Below, in pieces: positions 20,313-23,017 of a stretch of DNA of 23,017 bases; position 1 is the first letter of the stretch; every line of letters starts with the position of its first letter. A program made the translations under genes and the position numbers. The stretch is from positions 1 to 23,017 of the IMG/VR virus record IMGVR_UViG_3300034073_000640; one strand, given 5' to 3'. The notes under the pieces were generated by a model. It was not told the DNA's origin. It was given only the letters and a program-made list of their open reading frames with translations, and searched no databases. This stretch comes from a virus.

Positions 20313-20474
20313 ATGGCGCAAGGGGTACGGGTCCAGGTGGTGCTGCCGCCAGCAGTCGCAGAGCAGCTCAGGCAGCGGGCCGCAGACCAGTCGCGCACGG
20401 TCTCGAACCTCGCCGCCTTCATGATCGAGGCCGCGCTGCGCTCACCAGCCATCGACGAACCCAGGCCCAGCTGA
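20313..20474 (+). CDS. Ribbon-helix-helix (CopG/Arc-like) DNA-binding protein
   Basis: A 53-residue protein and the only credible plus-strand gene in the window. It begins MAQGVRVQVVLPPAVAEQLR, the beta-strand (VRVQVVLPP) plus first helix of the ribbon-helix-helix fold, and continues with a second helix around TVSNLAAFMIEAALR. Size and layout match small CopG/Arc-like regulators, which dimerise to insert the paired strands into the DNA groove (family knowledge). The last 33 bases overlap, antisense, the 3' end of the large terminase gene. Its start is 18 bases beyond a strong palindrome, the expected autoregulatory operator. No toxin-type partner gene is evident next to it. Confidence 0.78.
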   Translation: MAQGVRVQVVLPPAVAEQLRQRAADQSRTVSNLAAFMIEAALRSPAIDEPRPS

Positions 20475-22328
20475 AGGGGCTCTGCGACGTCTTGCCGGTG
20501 GCTTTGCTGTGGTTGTTTGTCGTTGTTCAGCAGCTGCAGCCTCTAATTGATCCCACATGGTCGCTCTGTTGTAGCGGCGCTTCACCAGTTCGAGCATTGC
20601 CAGCGCATAGACGCATAGATCGAGCGGTTCGTTGCGGGCACCGCTGGGCTTCTCCCATGTGAGCACCTGAAAGCCCTTCACGGTCTTGGGCACCAGTCGT
20701 TCGCAGGTGAGTCCCTGCAGGAACTCCTCGGTCACGTCGTTGCCGAAGTGGATACTGCCCGGGCCGGTGCTGTCTTTCTTCAGGCGGGCGTAGATCGTGC
20801 GCTTCAGCGTGTCGCCGCCGACCATGTAGAGCATCAGGCCTTTCTTCACCAGCCGGCCGCGCCAGTTCACGTCCACCTTGCTGCCCTTGCCCAGGGCCGG
20901 TGCTGCCTTGGTGCTGCTGCCTTTGATCGCCACCACGCCCTCGGCCGCTCGGGCCCGGCAGAACTCATAAGCCTCTTGTGTGAAGTGGCCGCCGGTATCA
21001 ACAGCGCAGTGGCGCACGGTGAGGATGCCGCCACCTTCGCGTGGCCATTGCGTCTTGCGGATGCTGTCGATCTGCTGCCACACGTCGTCGTAGGCCGGGC
21101 TGCCTTCGACCTTCTGGTGCCAGATGCGCCACATCTCCTCGCCGCGGCCAAAGCCCCAGACGGTGGTTTCGAGCCAGGTGTCCTGGACGTCTACCGCCAT
21201 GAGCAGGAGCACGACGCCCTCGGGGCAGGTGCCGCTGCTGTAGCCGTCGCCCTGCGCCCGGGCCATGAGGCCATCGGCGTTGATGGCGGCCACTGCCTCA
21301 TCCTCCCAAGCCTCAGCGGCCCGTTTGTTCACCCAGCCTTTCAACAGCAGCGGGTCAGTCTTGGCCCTGAGGAATTCATTACGGATCTGCCCCCAGCTGG
21401 TCCAGCCAGCCGGTGCGTACCAGGCGGGCAGATGAAAGCCGGCAGTGATGCCATCGCCCTTGGCGGTCGCTTGCCACTGGGCGCCAGTGAGCATGGATGT
21501 TTTGTGGTGCTCGCTCACGCGCTCACCGCAGGCTGGGCACTGCGCGAACACTTCCCCATCGGGGGTGTCCCATTTCATGTGCTCACGCCAGCGCAGCACC
21601 TCGAGGGCACCGCAGCAAGGCATCCGCATGGCCAGCTGCCGGCGATCACTGCGCTGCTCGAACTCGTGCGTGATGCGGCACATGCCACGGGTGCCTGGTG
21701 TGCTGGTGATCAGCACCTTGCCCATCGGAAAGGTGGAGGTTCGAGCTTCGGCGTTCTCGAGCGGATCGCCCTTGTCGTCGGCCTCGAACGGGTAGGAGCT
21801 GACCTCATCGGCCAACAGGTAGGCCGCAGGCATCGACTGCAGACCGCTGCCGCTGTTGGCGCCGGTAAGCACAAACAGTCCGCCTCTGAACTCCTTCAGA
21901 AACATGGTGTTTCCTGAGTCGCGTGCCCGGGCCGGTGCGATCAGTTCAGACAGCACTGGTGTCTCACGCAGCAGGGGCTCAAGTCGCTGCCGGTTGAGAC
22001 GCTTTGCCATGTCCAGCGTCGGCTGCACCAACAGCGTCGGGGCCGGCCACAGGTGAATGATTGCGCCGAGCCAGTTGAGCACCACTTCGGTCTTGCCGAG
22101 CTGACTGCCGAACATCAGCACCACGCGCCGGTAGGGGCTGGTAGGGCTCAGGCATTCCATCGGCTCGCGCAGGTACGGCGTGCGATCTGTGCGCCACGGG
22201 CCAGGCTCCGCTGAGCCCTTGGTGCTCAGCACGCGATGGCGATCAGCCCATTGCGCCACCGTCATTGGATCAGCAGGCCGCAGACCCTCACGAAAGGCCT
22301 CGGCATAGATCAGGGCAGCATCAGCCAT
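20442..22328 (-). CDS. terL: Terminase large subunit (GpA type)
   Basis: A 628-residue packaging motor and nuclease. The ATPase domain has Walker A GSQLGKT (residues 74-80) after VVLMF, Walker B YLLADE (170-175, acidic D174/E175) and coupling motif LITSTPG (207-212). A zinc-ribbon insertion follows: CCGALEVL and FAQCPACGERV (C238, C239, C264, C267). The C-terminal nuclease has acidic strand motifs LLLMAVDVQDTWLETTVWG (D380, D383) and VRHCAVDTGGHFTQEAY. It ends in an Arg/Ala/Pro-rich tail. The zinc insertion and layout are those of the lambda GpA family, which makes cohesive ends in lambda (family knowledge). It overlaps the small subunit stop by 8 bases. The 3' end overlaps the plus-strand regulator gene. 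Confidence 0.95.
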   Translation of the reverse strand: MADAALIYAEAFREGLRPADPMTVAQWADRHRVLSTKGSAEPGPWRTDRTPYLREPMECLSPTSPYRRVVLMFGSQLGKTEVVLNWLGAIIHLWPAPTLLVQPTLDMAKRLNRQRLEPLLRETPVLSELIAPARARDSGNTMFLKEFRGGLFVLTGANSGSGLQSMPAAYLLADEVSSYPFEADDKGDPLENAEARTSTFPMGKVLITSTPGTRGMCRITHEFEQRSDRRQLAMRMPCCGALEVLRWREHMKWDTPDGEVFAQCPACGERVSEHHKTSMLTGAQWQATAKGDGITAGFHLPAWYAPAGWTSWGQIRNEFLRAKTDPLLLKGWVNKRAAEAWEDEAVAAINADGLMARAQGDGYSSGTCPEGVVLLLMAVDVQDTWLETTVWGFGRGEEMWRIWHQKVEGSPAYDDVWQQIDSIRKTQWPREGGGILTVRHCAVDTGGHFTQEAYEFCRARAAEGVVAIKGSSTKAAPALGKGSKVDVNWRGRLVKKGLMLYMVGGDTLKRTIYARLKKDSTGPGSIHFGNDVTEEFLQGLTCERLVPKTVKGFQVLTWEKPSGARNEPLDLCVYALAMLELVKRRYNRATMWDQLEAAAAEQRQTTTAKPPARRRRAPSAGPGFVDGW

Positions 22329-22872
22329 CAGCCAGGCTCCGTAGTGCGATGCGTAGCTCTTCAGTCAGCAGCGTGTGGCACTGGCGTGCGTCGGTGGTGC
22401 CAGCCAGCTGCGCAGCAAGGCGATCGGGGATGGCCATGATGCTGTCGCGCACGCCACGGGCCAGCTTGAACGCAGCGGCCTTGACTTCATCAGCAGGCAC
22501 CAGTTCACCTCGGCCCTGGAGCGCCTCGAGCCTGGCCTTCTCCGCCTTGTAGTGCTCGTGCCTGGCACGGCTCTCATTGAGGTCAGGGATCTGATCTTCT
22601 GGCAGCGCGTCGATCAGCTGCTTCAACTCAGCAGGCCGCGGCCGGTGCGGTAGTGAATCAGGTGATGGCTCGATGGGATCTGCCTGACGCACCTTGCTGC
22701 CGGGTGTGGCCCGGGTGTTCTTGTCCCAAAGCTCGAGAGCAAGATCACGATCCAGCCAGCGCTTGCCGTCCTTCTCCACCACTGCTGCAGCGATGCGGCT
22801 TTTGCTGGCGTGCGTGACTGCCGCCTTGGTGCAGCCCTTGATCATCGCCAGTTCAGCGAAGGTGATCAGCAC
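22321..22872 (-). CDS. terS: Terminase small subunit (Nu1-like)
   Basis: A 183-residue protein with a GTG start at 22872, beginning MLITFAELAMIKGCTKAAVT. Residues 1-50 form a winged helix-turn-helix of the MerR/Nu1 type (FAELAMIKGCTKAAVTHASK, then KDGKRWLDRDLALELWDKN). Residues about 85-150 are charged helices that could bind the large subunit (AEKARLEALQGRGELVPADE, AFKLARGVRDSIMAIPDR). Nu1-like proteins bind cosB sites and stimulate packaging (family knowledge). Using the internal ATG at M10 would cut into the HTH, so the GTG is preferred. No Shine-Dalgarno is visible. It is the first gene of the packaging operon, and several repeated motifs lie just upstream. Confidence 0.85.
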   Translation of the reverse strand: MLITFAELAMIKGCTKAAVTHASKSRIAAAVVEKDGKRWLDRDLALELWDKNTRATPGSKVRQADPIEPSPDSLPHRPRPAELKQLIDALPEDQIPDLNESRARHEHYKAEKARLEALQGRGELVPADEVKAAAFKLARGVRDSIMAIPDRLAAQLAGTTDARQCHTLLTEELRIALRSLADG

Positions 22873-22873
22873 A

Positions 22874-22973
22874 GAGTTAAGCGGTTTGGAGTTAAGTTAA
22901 CTGCTCGCTAAACTCCTGATGGAAGCATTGTATGCGCATTGGCGAGATCCACTGCGGCGCAGGGGTTTAGCGG
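22874..22973. repeat. Four related 11-12-base motifs upstream of terS, cosB- or operator-like
   Basis: Motifs with consensus NCGCTWAACYCC occur on the minus strand at 22874-22884 (CCGCTTAACTC) and 22962-22973 (CCGCTAAACCCC) and on the plus strand at 22905-22916 (TCGCTAAACTCC). A weaker minus-strand copy lies at 22888-22898 (AACTTAACTCC). GGAGTT (22888-22893) and AACTCC (22911-22916) also form an inverted pair. Confidence 0.45.
22927..22932 (-). promoter_or_regulatory. Possible -10 element of the late/packaging promoter
   Basis: The minus strand reads TACAAT here, close to the TATAAT consensus and 54 bases upstream of the terS start. The -35 position has only a poor match (GCAGTG), so either an activator is needed or the site is not a promoter. 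Confidence 0.3.
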
Positions 22974-23017
22974 CTTCCAAGTCTTCGGCTAGAAAAAGAT
23001 CGAGACGCTGGATCACC

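Noticed and set aside
20748-21917. Plus-strand open frame of 389 codons opposite terL
   Set aside because: Antisense shadow of the terminase; low-complexity His/Ala/Gly composition and no motifs.

Overview
The window is a continuous stretch of a tailed double-stranded DNA phage or prophage genome. Nearly every gene lies on the minus strand, so the biological order runs from right to left: packaging, head, connector, tail, fibre, then a block of small accessory genes. A cyanobacterial (picocyanobacterial) host is the best guess. The small left-end proteins and the fibre N-terminus resemble, from memory, families common in cyanophages and Synechococcus/Cyanobium. Many start codons lack a clear Shine-Dalgarno sequence, and two exact copies of the cyanobacterial HIP1 octamer GCGATCGC occur (4851 and 6751). 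No integrase, lysogeny repressor, tRNA, rRNA or CRISPR array is visible, so lytic or temperate lifestyle cannot be decided.

Layout on the minus strand. At 22873-23017 there is a regulatory or packaging-site candidate with repeated motifs and a weak promoter. Next come a Nu1-like small terminase (22321-22872) and a GpA-type large terminase (20442-22328). An interruption follows: a plus-strand ribbon-helix-helix gene (20313-20474) with a strong palindromic operator, an HNH nuclease, and an unrecognised conserved phage protein (19315-19905). A 400-base gap at 18880-19314 holds no convincing gene but has striking structure: three tracts of 5-base periodic GC-rich repeats separated by two copies of a three-hairpin module. 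The head module comprises a connector-type protein, a lambda gpB-like portal, an 835-residue fusion of prohead protease and HK97-fold major capsid protein, and two small head proteins. It is closed by a clear rho-independent terminator at 13657-13684. The connector and tail module then runs through a head-tail joining protein, a fibre-like protein, a tail terminator-like protein, the tail tube, a G/GT-type chaperone pair made by a programmed -1 frameshift, the tape measure, a distal tail protein, the central hub, two paralogous gpM-like minor tail proteins, and a long fibre ending in a peptidase S74 chaperone. Left of 2400 is a row of very small genes, several introduced by a near-identical leader repeat, ending in a putative membrane/coiled-coil lysis-type protein.

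The gene set describes a long, non-contractile-tailed (siphovirus) particle: a tail-tube protein, a G/GT frameshift and a 578-residue tape measure are present, with no sheath or baseplate wedge genes. Most structural genes overlap by 1-8 bases (TGATG, ATGA), which implies translational coupling. The most unusual features are the repeat and hairpin array at 18961-19284, the operator plus ribbon-helix-helix gene on the opposite strand, the protease-capsid fusion, the shared N-terminal anchor of two fibres, and the leader-repeat cassettes at the left end.
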